From NCBI GenBank assembly GCA_903906515.1, contig CAIVKO010000105.1, positions 1 through 47,501 of the forward strand: DNA of 47,501 nucleotides, written 5' to 3'. Below the pieces are notes generated by a model that saw only the letters and a list, made by a program, of their open reading frames with translations, was not told the origin of the DNA and ran no database searches. This document shows, one piece after another, positions 16,606 through 25,669 of this stretch. The position numbers were made by a program, and so were the translations under genes. The first letter of the stretch is position 1. Each line of letters opens with the position of its first letter. This stretch comes from Akkermansiaceae bacterium. Lineage in GTDB: Bacteria; Verrucomicrobiota; Verrucomicrobiia; Verrucomicrobiales; Akkermansiaceae.

Positions 16606-18501
16606 GTGTTAAAAAAATTCATCTTACTCGCCCTTGTTGCCGCGAATCATCTCCATGGTGCCGAGGAATCCCTGCCTCCGCTGATAGAGTGCAAGGCCCC
16701 GCAAACTTTTGAGGCTCTTTGGGGAAGTTACGACCCCCGCAAGGAACCCTTGGAAACCGAAGTCTTGAAAGAGTGGGAGGAAGACGGGGTGGTGCTGCGC
16801 GTCGTCCGCTATCAGATCGGGGTGTTCAAAGGTAAAAAAACCATGATGGCCGCCGTCTATGGATTTCCCAAAGGAGGCAGCAAACTTCCAGGTTTGGTCC
16901 AGATCCATGGCGGTGGGCAGTTCGCGGATTATAAAGCCCCGCTCACCAATGCCAAACGCGGCTACGCCACCATTTCCATCGCCTGGGCTGGCCGGATCAG
17001 CGCTCCCGGCTACGCAGTGGACAGTAATATCGTCAACCTCTTCATCGAAGGCAAAACCGAGGACCCCGCCTACAAAGTGACGACCGACTGGAAGGGTTTC
17101 AATGGCTATCATGCCGTGGAACGTAAGAATCGCCCACCGGCGGTTTTTCCCGAATGGAAACTCGATGAAGTCGCCGACTCGCCGCGCAACTCCACCTGGT
17201 TCATGTGGGAACTGGGTGCGCGCCGGGCGTTGACCTTTCTTGAACAGCAACCCGAAGTGAACGCGGAAAAACTCGGCGTTTACGGTCACTCGATGGGCGG
17301 CAAGCTCACCGTTATGACCGCCGCCGCCGATGCCCGGGTGAAAGCCGCCGCGCCGTCGTGCGGCGGGGTCAGCTCGCGACCGGCCCCCGGCACGGCTCCC
17401 GCGCCAATCGATGACGGCGTTTCGCTCTCGCAGATTACCTGCCCGATCATCTTTCTGAATCCGGCCAATGATTTCCACGCCCAGGTTGATGATCTGCAAA
17501 CGGCTCTAACGGAGATCCGCAGCAAGGATTGGCGGGCCACCTGCTCGGCCCACGGCAACCATCAGGATCTAGCGGAATTCGAGGTTGCCACCCAGTTGTG
17601 GTTTGACCAATACCTGAAAGGCACTTTCCAATTTCCCGCGACGCCGACCACGCGCCTCGAGTTAAAGACGGCCAATGCCGTCCCTTTCTTCACCGTTACC
17701 CCGGATGCTTCGCGGGACATTCAGGCGGTGGATATCTATTATACCCAACAAGGCCGCTTAGTGGGAACGAAGGCCGGGATGTTTCATACAATGAACCGTT
17801 TCTGGCATCGCGCCAAAGCTACCCGCAATGGTGCCACTTGGACTGCGGAGTTGCCCGTGTTGTCTATCGATAAGCCGCTCTGGGTCTATGCGAATGTGCT
17901 GTATGTTTTGGATCAGCCGGTGACGGGTGCGGGCTATTATTACGGAAAGTATACGACCCAGGCGTTCAATCTTTCGTCGCGCATGGCGATTGTCTCTCCC
18001 GACGATCTCAAAGCCGCCGGAGTCCGGGCGACGGCGCAACCGTCGCGGTTGATCGAAGCCTTTGATGTCGGCTGGGAAAAAGAGTGGTTCACATACGATG
18101 CTTCCAAATGGGCCCGTTCCACGCATAAAGTTTATGATCCCCAATGGCAGGCTCCGGAGGGCGCTCAACTCGCGTTCTCGGTCCGCAGCGCACAGGCTAA
18201 CAAACTGGTGGTGAGTCTGGATGGTAAGGTCTCCGAGGTGAGCCTGTTAGGAAACAACCAGTGGCAGCAGGTGGTGTTGTCGTTGCATGACTTCCGCGAT
18301 GACAAAGCGGGTGTCATGAAGGATTGGCAGGGGATAAAAACCCTGGGATTGTCAGCCAAAGAGACGCTCAAAGCCAAGGTGGACGGGGCGGAGAAAAAAC
18401 TCGAACTCGGAGCCGAGTGGCGCGGCCAGAACCCCGAGTTCAAAGACCTACGCTGGGTCGAGGTGGTACCCGTCAATGCCGCGGTGCCGGCGAAAAAGTA
18501 A
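16606..18501 (+). CDS. Large secreted alpha/beta-hydrolase esterase, paralogue 3
   Basis: Third esterase paralogue, 631 residues, with a GTG start at 16606 that begins a short signal peptide (LLALVAANHLHGAEE). The shared block LWGSYDPRKEPLETEVLKEW lies near 38-57. Catalytic features: IHGGGQ loop near 103, GHSMGG with nucleophile S229, acid D289 (NPANDF), and histidine candidates in the SAHGNHQD segment. The region 350-460 holds the VDIYYTQQG and NRFWHRA motifs common to all three copies, and the C-terminus is the same jelly-roll-like region (LKDLRWVEVV-type end). It is closer to paralogue 2 than to paralogue 1 in its opening block, so the pair 14456/16606 probably arose by a tandem duplication. 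It is followed after 21 bases by a GH29-B gene. Confidence 0.8.
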   Translation: MLKKFILLALVAANHLHGAEESLPPLIECKAPQTFEALWGSYDPRKEPLETEVLKEWEEDGVVLRVVRYQIGVFKGKKTMMAAVYGFPKGGSKLPGLVQIHGGGQFADYKAPLTNAKRGYATISIAWAGRISAPGYAVDSNIVNLFIEGKTEDPAYKVTTDWKGFNGYHAVERKNRPPAVFPEWKLDEVADSPRNSTWFMWELGARRALTFLEQQPEVNAEKLGVYGHSMGGKLTVMTAAADARVKAAAPSCGGVSSRPAPGTAPAPIDDGVSLSQITCPIIFLNPANDFHAQVDDLQTALTEIRSKDWRATCSAHGNHQDLAEFEVATQLWFDQYLKGTFQFPATPTTRLELKTANAVPFFTVTPDASRDIQAVDIYYTQQGRLVGTKAGMFHTMNRFWHRAKATRNGATWTAELPVLSIDKPLWVYANVLYVLDQPVTGAGYYYGKYTTQAFNLSSRMAIVSPDDLKAAGVRATAQPSRLIEAFDVGWEKEWFTYDASKWARSTHKVYDPQWQAPEGAQLAFSVRSAQANKLVVSLDGKVSEVSLLGNNQWQQVVLSLHDFRDDKAGVMKDWQGIKTLGLSAKETLKAKVDGAEKKLELGAEWRGQNPEFKDLRWVEVVPVNAAVPAKK

Positions 18502-18502
18502 A

Positions 18503-18600
18503 GTGCATTAGTAAAAAATCCTATGTCCATGAAACCAATAATCAATGCTATCACGGTGATCCTTTTGCTTGCGGCGGGCATGCCGGTCAGCGGTGCGGAG
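18503..18600 (+). repeat. Recurring 5' module (spacer plus signal-peptide DNA), copy 1
   Basis: The spacer right after the upstream stop (AGTGCATTAG, then an A-rich run and CCT before ATG) and the signal peptide (MKPIINAITVILLL) resemble those of the gene at 33979, whose spacer reads AGTGTCATAG, A-rich, CCCCT, ATG, and whose signal reads MNIKQTLKAITLILSL. The signal of the gene at 32102 (MKPTIKALALILSL) belongs to the same set. The mature proteins are a GH29-B, an unknown protein and a GH29-A, so only the 5' ends are alike. Confidence 0.55.
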
Positions 18601-20598
18601 ATTCCATCAGATAAGGCGGTCGAACCGGCAGGCGCGCCCGCCCCGTTCGGGCCCACGCCCAATGCTCGGCAACTGCGGTGGCAGGGTTTGAAGGTTTACG
18701 CTTTCATTCATTTCGGCATGAATACCTTCACCGGTAAGGAGTGGGGATTTGGGGATGAATCCCCAGATCGGTTTAACCCGACGGCATTTGACGCCGATCA
18801 GATCGCACGCACCGTCAAGGAAGCCGGCTTCGCTGGATTAATCTTTACGGCCAAACATCATGACGGTTTCTGTATGTGGCCCTCCGCCTATACCGAACAC
18901 AGCGTTAAGAACAGTTCGTGGAAACAGGGGAAGGGGGATGTCGTCAAAGAAATGGCGGAGGCCTGCAAACGCCAAGGAATCCTCTACGGACTCTATCTTT
19001 CGCCATGGGACCGTAATCGCGCTGATTATGGCAAACCGGAATACGTTGCCTATTATCATAATCAACTGCGCGAATTGCTGACTCACTACGGCCCGGTCTT
19101 TGAGCTGTGGTTTGATGGTGCCAATGGCGGAAGCGGCTATTATGGCGGAGCCAACGACAAGCGGACCATTGACGGAAAAACTTATTATCAATGGGACAAA
19201 ACCGTAAAACTCATCAATGAACTGCAACCCGAGACGGTTGTCTGGGGTGCCGAACCGTATGGGGATGTCACGTGGGGACGCAGTGAAGGGGGCACCGTTC
19301 CGGATCCGGCTTGGAAAAATGGGGGAGGTCTCCGCCAAGGCAATCGCTGGGCACCCTACGAAGCTGATGTTTCAATCCGCTCGGGCTGGTTTAGCGGTGG
19401 GATGAAGACGCCCAACCAACTGATGGACATGTATTTCAAGTCCGTGGGGCGCACCGGTAACCTGCTCATCAATATTCCGCCAGACCGCCGCGGCATCATC
19501 AATGAGAAAGACATCGAAGTGCTTCAGGCATGGCACCAGATCATGACCCAGACCTTCGACAAGGATCTGGCATTGGGAGCAAAGGTGAGCGCTACTAACA
19601 CCCGTGGCAACTCGCCCCGCTATGCTCCGTCACAGGTGCTGGCCAATACCCCCGATGCCTACTGGACAACCGATGATAACCAACTTACGCCCGAGCTGGT
19701 TCTAGACCTGGGAAAACCCACCACCTTTAACGTGATCGAACTCGGCGAATATTTACCCCTCGGCCAGCGGATCGAAAGCGTGGCGCTCGATTATTGGAAC
19801 GGCAAGTGGGTGGAATTGGCCACCGCCAACATCGTTGGCAGTCAGCGATATATCCGGACACCCGACACCACCACCACCCAGCTGCGGTTGCGGGTGACCA
19901 AAGCCCATGCGTGTCCGGCGATAAAGAAGTTCAGTCTCTATCTCATGCCCCATCTGCTGGTGGAGCCCCAGATCACCCGTGGCATTGACGGCACCGTGAA
20001 AATTCTCCCGGAGACGTCCGGTTCCTCTTTTCATTACACCACGGATGGATCTGATCCGACCGAAAAGTCGCCGACTTATTCCCAGCCATTTCCCATACTG
20101 CGAGGCGGGATGGTGAAAGTTCGCTGCATTCCTTCAAGCGGGCAACCGGGTGCAATCGTCAGTGCGCCCTTTGGCTTGGCTAAAACCCAGTGGAAAGTGG
20201 TGAGCTCCACCGGCAACCTCTCCGAGGCTCGCCGGGCCATCGAGGAGAGCACCACGCGTCGTTGGCGCGCGCCCTTGTATAAAGCTCCTCAGGCCCCTCA
20301 GGAAATCGTCGTTGATATTGGCAAAGCGGAAAAGGTCACCGGGTTCACTTATCTGCCGGATGTAAAGGGCGCGGACGGGAACGTGACTCATTATGAGTTT
20401 TATCTCAGCCAGGATGGCAAGAGTTGGGGCGAGCCCGCTGCCAAGGGGGAGTTTGGCAACATTAAGGCCAGTCCCATCCTGCAGACGGTTACCCTCAGTC
20501 AGCCGACCCAGGCCCGTTGCTTCCGCTTCGTCGCCACCCATACCGTCGCCGACAAAGGCGAGGTCGTTATTTCCGAGCTAGGCATTCTGGCCGAGTAA
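18523..20598 (+). CDS. Secreted GH29 alpha-L-fucosidase, class B (1,3/1,4-type), with two discoidin domains
   Basis: The sequence around AFIHFGMNTFTGKEWG (about residues 60-75), TAKHHDGFCMWP (H112, H113) and LYLSPWDRN is characteristic of GH29-B fucosidases, which act on alpha-1,3/1,4-linked fucose on branched glycans. Predicted nucleophile D198 (ELWFDGANG), predicted acid/base E255 (WGRSEGG). A signal peptide covers about 1-25; the second Met (18529) is an equally good start. After the barrel (to about 345) come an F5/8 type C (discoidin) domain (about 350-475), a chitobiase-C/Fn3-associated domain (about 480-560, FHYTTDGSDPTEKSPTYS) and a second discoidin domain (about 570-690). The extra domains should bind glycan. 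This is the only class B copy of the three GH29 genes here, so it probably removes a differently linked fucose from the other two. Confidence 0.92.
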   Translation: MSMKPIINAITVILLLAAGMPVSGAEIPSDKAVEPAGAPAPFGPTPNARQLRWQGLKVYAFIHFGMNTFTGKEWGFGDESPDRFNPTAFDADQIARTVKEAGFAGLIFTAKHHDGFCMWPSAYTEHSVKNSSWKQGKGDVVKEMAEACKRQGILYGLYLSPWDRNRADYGKPEYVAYYHNQLRELLTHYGPVFELWFDGANGGSGYYGGANDKRTIDGKTYYQWDKTVKLINELQPETVVWGAEPYGDVTWGRSEGGTVPDPAWKNGGGLRQGNRWAPYEADVSIRSGWFSGGMKTPNQLMDMYFKSVGRTGNLLINIPPDRRGIINEKDIEVLQAWHQIMTQTFDKDLALGAKVSATNTRGNSPRYAPSQVLANTPDAYWTTDDNQLTPELVLDLGKPTTFNVIELGEYLPLGQRIESVALDYWNGKWVELATANIVGSQRYIRTPDTTTTQLRLRVTKAHACPAIKKFSLYLMPHLLVEPQITRGIDGTVKILPETSGSSFHYTTDGSDPTEKSPTYSQPFPILRGGMVKVRCIPSSGQPGAIVSAPFGLAKTQWKVVSSTGNLSEARRAIEESTTRRWRAPLYKAPQAPQEIVVDIGKAEKVTGFTYLPDVKGADGNVTHYEFYLSQDGKSWGEPAAKGEFGNIKASPILQTVTLSQPTQARCFRFVATHTVADKGEVVISELGILAE

Positions 20599-20609
20599 TC
20601 CAAATCACG

Positions 20610-20615
20610 AAGGAG
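20610..20615 (+). promoter_or_regulatory. Strong Shine-Dalgarno AAGGAG
   Basis: AAGGAG lies 7 bases before the ATG at 20623. It is the best Shine-Dalgarno match in front of any gene in the window, most of which have none. It fixes the start of the GC-rich GH-D gene and suggests a different origin or a higher translation rate for it. Confidence 0.8.
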
Positions 20616-20622
20616 AATCTTT

Positions 20623-22737
20623 ATGAAATACCTGTCCCGCTTGTTGTTCAATCATTTACCCCCGAGGCCGTTAAAGTTCAGTTTTCTGTCCGTCCGCGTG
20701 TTCGCTCCGCTTGCACTCGCCGTGCTTGCCCTCGCGCCGATTATCGAAGCCGCCGTCCCGGTGCAGGCCGTCGCCGACATCGTGTATGATGCAGCCGCCC
20801 CCGGGGTGGCGAAATGCGTGAAGGCCGGCGACGTCGTCACGCTCTCGAATGGCACGCTGGCGGCCTCGTGGACCTTTGCCGGTGGCACGCTCAAGCCCGT
20901 GGCACTGGTCGAGGTCGCGTCCGGCAAGCGTCACGACCTCTCGTCCAACGAGGTGTTCCGACTCGGCGTGAGCGATGTGCCGGGGCTACCCCAATGCGAG
21001 GGGTTTCTCCCGGTGAATCTCAAGGCGTCCGAGTTTTCCGTGAAGGGCGTGCCGCAGCTCACACCTTTGCCTGCGAATCCGAACGCCGTGAAACTTGCCG
21101 AGCGCTCCGGTGGCTGGTGTGTCTCTACCCTGCTGGTGCATGCCGCGTCCGGCGTGATGGTGGAGTGGTCGGCCGAGCTGCGCGACGGTTCGCACTACGC
21201 ACGCCAGACGGTGCGAGTGACGGGCGTCAATGGCGAGCTCACCGCCGTCCAGGCAGTCGATTTCGCCATCACCGGTGCCAGGGAGATCGGCGCCGCCGTT
21301 GCGGGCAACCCGGTCGCCACGGATACGCTCTTCTTCGGTGTAGAGCTGCCCATGGGCAAGAACTCCCTCAAAGGCGTCGTGCGCACCGGTATCGCCTGCA
21401 AGCTGCCGCTCGCCGCAGGTGCGGCCTACGAGATTTCGTCGGTCGTCGGCGCCTACCCGCAGGGGCAGTTGCGTCGCGCCTTCCTGCGTTATCTGGAGCG
21501 AGAGCGCGCTGCCCCGTACCGCCAGTTCCTTCACTACAACGGCTGGTTCGACTTTGAACACAATGTAACCGAAAAGGGCACCATCGACAGCATCGAAGCC
21601 TACGACCGCGAGCTGATGAAGAAGCGTGGAGTGCCCGTGCAGGCTTTCGTCATCGACGATGGTTGGGACGACTTAGAATCCGGATTCTGGGCTGTGAACC
21701 GCAAAAAATTCCCCCATGAATTCCAGCCCATAGGCAAGACGCTCGACGCCGTGGGCAGCCGCTTCGGCATCTGGATTTCGCCGCTTGGAGGTTACATGCG
21801 CCCCGGCCAGAAGCGCCTCGCGCTCGCCGCCAAGGAAGGACTCATGCAGGAGGGCAAGAAAGAACTCGATCTATCGTATCCTCCTTACTACAAGTGGTTT
21901 CTCGACAAGACCACCAAGCTCGTCACCGAAGAAAAGGTCGCCTACTTCAAGTTCGACAATGCCGGCAACGGCGTGAACCCGCACTTCCTCGCGCTGCTCA
22001 ACATCTGCCGTGAGCTGCGCAAGTCGGATCCCCTCCTGGTGGTGAACATCACCGTGGGCACCTGGCCGTCGCCGTTCTGGCTCAATCACATCGATTGCAC
22101 CTGGCGCGCGGGCCAAGACATGGGCTGGGAAGGCCCGGGCGACGACCGCGAATCGTGGATCACCTTCCGTGACGCCCAGACCTGGCGCGGCGTGGTCAGC
22201 AAGGGCCCGCTGTATCCGCTGAACTCCATCATGACTCATGGCGTCGTGCTCTCCGACGGCTCTGCTTTCGCCAAACGCGCGCTCAAGGCCGGCACGGACA
22301 TGAAACACGAGGTGCGCAGTTTCTTCGGCTCCGGCACGCTCATGCAGGAACTGTATGTGAAACCCGCAATAACGCCGCCCGAATCGTGGGACCAGATCGC
22401 CGAGGCCGCCAAGTGGTCCGCCTCGCACGCGGATGTGCTCGTGGACACACACTGGATCGGCGGAAATCCCTCCAAGGGTGCCGTTTATGGCTGGGCGGCC
22501 TGGGTGCCACGCAAGGGCGTGATCACCCTGCGTAATCCCTCCGACAAGGAGGCGACCTACGCGCTCGACATCGCGGCGGCCTTTGAGCTGCCGTCTTCCG
22601 CTGCCAAGACCTACTCGGTGAAGGGCGCTTATGCCGACGCTCCGTCGCCGTTCGTCTCGGTCACGGCAGGCAAGCCGGTGGATATCATGCTCAAGCCATT
22701 CGAGGTCTTGGCGCTCGAGTTCACTCCGGCCAAGTAA
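20623..22737 (+). CDS. Secreted clan GH-D (GH27/GH36-like) glycoside hydrolase, GC-rich
   Basis: 704 residues with a long signal peptide (positive n-region to about residue 27, core to 44, EAAVP cleavage). The first half (50-290) is a beta-sandwich domain. The barrel shows VIDDGWDD (D345, D346), the predicted nucleophile D445 in FKFDNAGNG and the predicted acid/base D499 in TWRAGQDMG, the usual clan D arrangement. It differs from the GH36 at 1740 in lacking the GWCSWY motif (here YNGWFDF). Similar proteins are often misnamed 'enterotoxin' in databases; nothing here suggests a toxin. Substrate: probably an alpha-galactose-like residue, unproven. Two 60-base spot counts (20701-20760 and 20821-20880) gave 68% G+C against 50% at 18841-18900 in its neighbour, and it has a strong Shine-Dalgarno, so it may be a later arrival. 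The first five residues (MKYLS) match the next gene. Confidence 0.8.
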   Translation: MKYLSRLLFNHLPPRPLKFSFLSVRVFAPLALAVLALAPIIEAAVPVQAVADIVYDAAAPGVAKCVKAGDVVTLSNGTLAASWTFAGGTLKPVALVEVASGKRHDLSSNEVFRLGVSDVPGLPQCEGFLPVNLKASEFSVKGVPQLTPLPANPNAVKLAERSGGWCVSTLLVHAASGVMVEWSAELRDGSHYARQTVRVTGVNGELTAVQAVDFAITGAREIGAAVAGNPVATDTLFFGVELPMGKNSLKGVVRTGIACKLPLAAGAAYEISSVVGAYPQGQLRRAFLRYLERERAAPYRQFLHYNGWFDFEHNVTEKGTIDSIEAYDRELMKKRGVPVQAFVIDDGWDDLESGFWAVNRKKFPHEFQPIGKTLDAVGSRFGIWISPLGGYMRPGQKRLALAAKEGLMQEGKKELDLSYPPYYKWFLDKTTKLVTEEKVAYFKFDNAGNGVNPHFLALLNICRELRKSDPLLVVNITVGTWPSPFWLNHIDCTWRAGQDMGWEGPGDDRESWITFRDAQTWRGVVSKGPLYPLNSIMTHGVVLSDGSAFAKRALKAGTDMKHEVRSFFGSGTLMQELYVKPAITPPESWDQIAEAAKWSASHADVLVDTHWIGGNPSKGAVYGWAAWVPRKGVITLRNPSDKEATYALDIAAAFELPSSAAKTYSVKGAYADAPSPFVSVTAGKPVDIMLKPFEVLALEFTPAK

Positions 22738-22782
22738 ATCGCCATGCCCCTATCCGGTTTCAAAACTATCTAAAGAATCCCG

Positions 22783-25626
22783 ATGAAGTACCTGTCCCTC
22801 TCATTATTGGCGTTTTTTATCGCCACCTCCTCATTCGCGGCGGGCGACTCGCTCAAAGCCGGAGCAAGCCTGTCCCTAGCCGGTTCCTGGAGCGTGCAGC
22901 TTGATCCCAAGGACGAAGGCTTGGCGCAAACCTGGTTTGCGGCAGCGCATCCGTTTGCCGGTTCCATGACCCTGCCCGGAACCACCGACGAAGCGGGACT
23001 GGGCACACCTGCAAAAAAACCGAATTCCGTGCTGCGCGGGCTTCAGCGGAAAGTCACCTATGAGGGTGCCGTCTGGTTCCGCCGCTCGATCGATATTCCG
23101 GCGGACTGGGCCGGAAAACTCGTCACCCTGGAGTTGGAGCGGGTGCTCTGGGAGAGCCGGGTCTGGTTGGATGGCAAGGAGATGGGGATGGAGAACTCGT
23201 TGAGCACGCCCCATTGGTTCACGTTGAGCGGATGCAAGCCCGGACGTCATGAACTGGTCGTGCGGGTGGATAACCGCAAGCAAATCGAGGTTGGCAAATC
23301 CCATGCCTATATCGATGACACCCAGACCAAGTGGAACGGGATCGTGGGGCGGATTGAACTGCATGCGGAACCCCTGGTTCGCATCACGACCCTCTGGTTA
23401 AACCCCGACCCGGTAAAACCCTCTGTTCGGGTGAATTTGGAGAATGGGACCGACAAGGCGGTTACCGGTACGATTAACGTTTCTCTCGCGTCGGGCTCGA
23501 AGCCGGCGGCGGTGGAGCTGCCGGTGAACGCGCCTCCAGGCGCAAGCTCGATGGAAATTCCGCTCGATAAATGGGGCCCCTTGCCAAAGTGGGATGAATT
23601 TCAGCCGAATCTCTCCATGGTTCAGTTTAACTTAAAAACCAGCCTGGGGGAACAGACCCGGAAGCTGACCTTTGGCCTGCGCACCATCCAACGCGACGGA
23701 CAGATTCTCCGGATCAATGGCCGGCCGCTTTTTCTCCGCGGCACGCATGAGGGATGTTCTTTCCCTTTAACGGGTTATCCTCCGATGGACGTTGCCGGTT
23801 GGCGAGCGGTGTTTAAGACGGTCAAACTCTGGGGCTTGAACCATGTTCGCTTTCATTCCTATTGCCCGCCCGACGCCTGTTTTACGGCGGCCGACGAGGA
23901 GGGGGTGTATCTCCAGATCGAACTGCCGCTGTGGGTGGGCAAGATCGGGGCGGCGGGCGATGACAAGCGGGCCAACTGGATTCATGCCGAAGCTCTTCGC
24001 ATGCTGACCCTTTATGGCAATCATCCCTCGATTCTCATGATGGCTCTGGGCAACGAGCTTGAAGGTGAGTTTTCCTACCTCGGGCCGTTGGTCGAGGAGC
24101 TCAAAAAGCTGGATCCACGCCGTCTTTACTCCCTGTCCTCGAATCGGTTGTATGCCAAAATCCCCGCCAATGCAGGGAGCCCCGGTGGGCCGACGCTTGC
24201 GGATGAATTCAAGGTGGAGCGGCTCCTCAAAGTGGGCTTGCGCGGGCAGAGTTATTTCAACAGCGAGCCAAATACGGTAACCCAATTCAGCGCGGGACTT
24301 AAGAACGAGCGTTGGCCCGTGATCACCCACGAAGTGGGGCAATGGTGTGTGTTTCCTAACATGGCAGAAATCCCGAAATACACCGGGGTGCTCCGCCCGG
24401 TTAATATCGAGGCGATTCAGCAAGATTTGAAGGACAAGGGCCTGCTGGAACAGGCGCCCGACTTCACCCGATGCTCGGGTAAACTCGCGTTCGAACTCGA
24501 CAAGCAAGAACTCGAACTGGCGATGCGGAGCCGTCCGCTCAGCGGCTACCAGTTGCTGGATTTGCACGATTACCCGGGGCAGGGGACCGCTCACGTTGGC
24601 GTGCTCGATTCGTTCTGGCAGAACAAGGGTTTTGCGACCCCCGAACAGTTCCGGGAGGCGTGTGCCCCGGTGGTGCCTTTGGCGCTGCTGCCCAAACGCG
24701 TGTTCACTGCGGGCGACACTCTGGCTATCAAGGTGGAAGGGGTGAATTACTCTGCAGCTAACCTTAGCAATATCACCCCGGTTTGGACGTTGGTCTCGGC
24801 AAGTGGCCAGCCCTTGCTGAATGGCAAACTGGCGGCGGTGGAGATCCCCGTCGGCGCTGGTACTCCGTTGGGCGAAATCCAGGTCACCATTCCGGACGTT
24901 GCCAAAGCCACGGAAGCTGTCCTGCAAATCCGCCTCCAGGGAGAAGACTGCATGAATTCCTGGCGGATCTGGATCTATCCAGTGGCCTCCAAGACGGCGG
25001 AAAACAAGGATGAGGTGATTACCACTTCGTTTAATGAAATGCTTGCCCGTCTCAAGCAAGGCCGGCGGGTTCTTTATTGTCCGCCCCGCCCGGGGATCAA
25101 GGCGCAGCATGACGTGGTATTCCTGCCCGCCTTCTGGAGCCCGGTCTATTTTTCCAAACAGGCCGGCACGCTCGGCCTGTTGATTCATCCGCAACATCCG
25201 GCCCTAGCCGATTTTCCCACCGCCGAGCATTCCGACTGGCAATGGTGGTATCCCTTGAACCACACGGCCGGTGCCGTCGTGCTCGACGGGGTCAATCCCA
25301 AGCTCAAGCCGGTGGTTCAGGTCATCCCTTCTTTTGCTAAACTAAAGAAGCTGGGATTGATATTCGAGGCCCGCGTTGGCAACGGACGACTGTTGGTTTG
25401 CACGATCGATCTAACGGGCGGTTTGGAGGCCGATCCAGTTCGCCGGCAACTGCGGCAGAGTCTGCTCGCGTATTTGGCGAAGCCTCTGGCTGGCGACTGC
25501 GCTATATTAAGCGAGTCGGAGTTGGGAACGCTTTTTCAGGAGGCGGCAGCCGGTGCGGACCCAGGAACTAAACCAAAGTGGTCCAAGGATCTGGAACCGC
25601 CAAAGGCAAATAAAACGGCTCAATGA
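22783..25626 (+). CDS. Secreted GH2 glycoside hydrolase (beta-galactosidase/glucuronidase-like)
   Basis: 947 residues; signal peptide 1-20 (SFAAGD). The GH2 sugar-binding jelly roll (about 30-190, with AVWFRRSIDIP and the WLDGKEMG strand) is followed by the Ig-like domain (195-310) and the TIM barrel (310-600). The predicted acid/base is E425 in the GNELEG motif and the predicted nucleophile is E517 in THEVGQW. The barrel entry motif is LRGTHEGCSFPLTGYP. About 300 further residues follow, including a region (about 750-900) with PAFWSPVYFS and LGLLIHPQHPALADFP that resembles the extra C-terminal part of other bacterial GH2 proteins. The linkage and sugar (galactose, glucuronate or other) cannot be told. 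It shares its first codons with the upstream gene. The tail is Lys/Pro rich. Confidence 0.88.
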   Translation: MKYLSLSLLAFFIATSSFAAGDSLKAGASLSLAGSWSVQLDPKDEGLAQTWFAAAHPFAGSMTLPGTTDEAGLGTPAKKPNSVLRGLQRKVTYEGAVWFRRSIDIPADWAGKLVTLELERVLWESRVWLDGKEMGMENSLSTPHWFTLSGCKPGRHELVVRVDNRKQIEVGKSHAYIDDTQTKWNGIVGRIELHAEPLVRITTLWLNPDPVKPSVRVNLENGTDKAVTGTINVSLASGSKPAAVELPVNAPPGASSMEIPLDKWGPLPKWDEFQPNLSMVQFNLKTSLGEQTRKLTFGLRTIQRDGQILRINGRPLFLRGTHEGCSFPLTGYPPMDVAGWRAVFKTVKLWGLNHVRFHSYCPPDACFTAADEEGVYLQIELPLWVGKIGAAGDDKRANWIHAEALRMLTLYGNHPSILMMALGNELEGEFSYLGPLVEELKKLDPRRLYSLSSNRLYAKIPANAGSPGGPTLADEFKVERLLKVGLRGQSYFNSEPNTVTQFSAGLKNERWPVITHEVGQWCVFPNMAEIPKYTGVLRPVNIEAIQQDLKDKGLLEQAPDFTRCSGKLAFELDKQELELAMRSRPLSGYQLLDLHDYPGQGTAHVGVLDSFWQNKGFATPEQFREACAPVVPLALLPKRVFTAGDTLAIKVEGVNYSAANLSNITPVWTLVSASGQPLLNGKLAAVEIPVGAGTPLGEIQVTIPDVAKATEAVLQIRLQGEDCMNSWRIWIYPVASKTAENKDEVITTSFNEMLARLKQGRRVLYCPPRPGIKAQHDVVFLPAFWSPVYFSKQAGTLGLLIHPQHPALADFPTAEHSDWQWWYPLNHTAGAVVLDGVNPKLKPVVQVIPSFAKLKKLGLIFEARVGNGRLLVCTIDLTGGLEADPVRRQLRQSLLAYLAKPLAGDCAILSESELGTLFQEAAAGADPGTKPKWSKDLEPPKANKTAQ

Positions 25627-25632
25627 TATAGC

Positions 25633-25669
25633 ATGACTCAATATTCAACAAAACGGAGATAACATGAAA
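25633..25669 (+). repeat. Duplicated 37-base leader with Shine-Dalgarno, copy 1
   Basis: This block in front of the GH95 gene matches 29601-29637 in front of the GH141 gene at 32 of 37 positions. It contains TCAATATTCAA, the Shine-Dalgarno GGAG (25655-25658) and the ATG at 25664. An ATG at 25633 opens a 9-codon frame (MTQYSTKRR) that ends just before the main ATG, so it could also be a leader peptide. Confidence 0.75.

Noticed and set aside
20814-21561. Arg-rich open frames overlapping the GC-rich GH-D gene
   Set aside because: Typical shadow frames of a high-GC gene; no domain or start signal.
20623-22737. 'Enterotoxin' label for the GH-D protein
   Set aside because: Homologues often carry this name in databases, but the sequence has clan GH-D catalytic motifs and nothing toxin-like.
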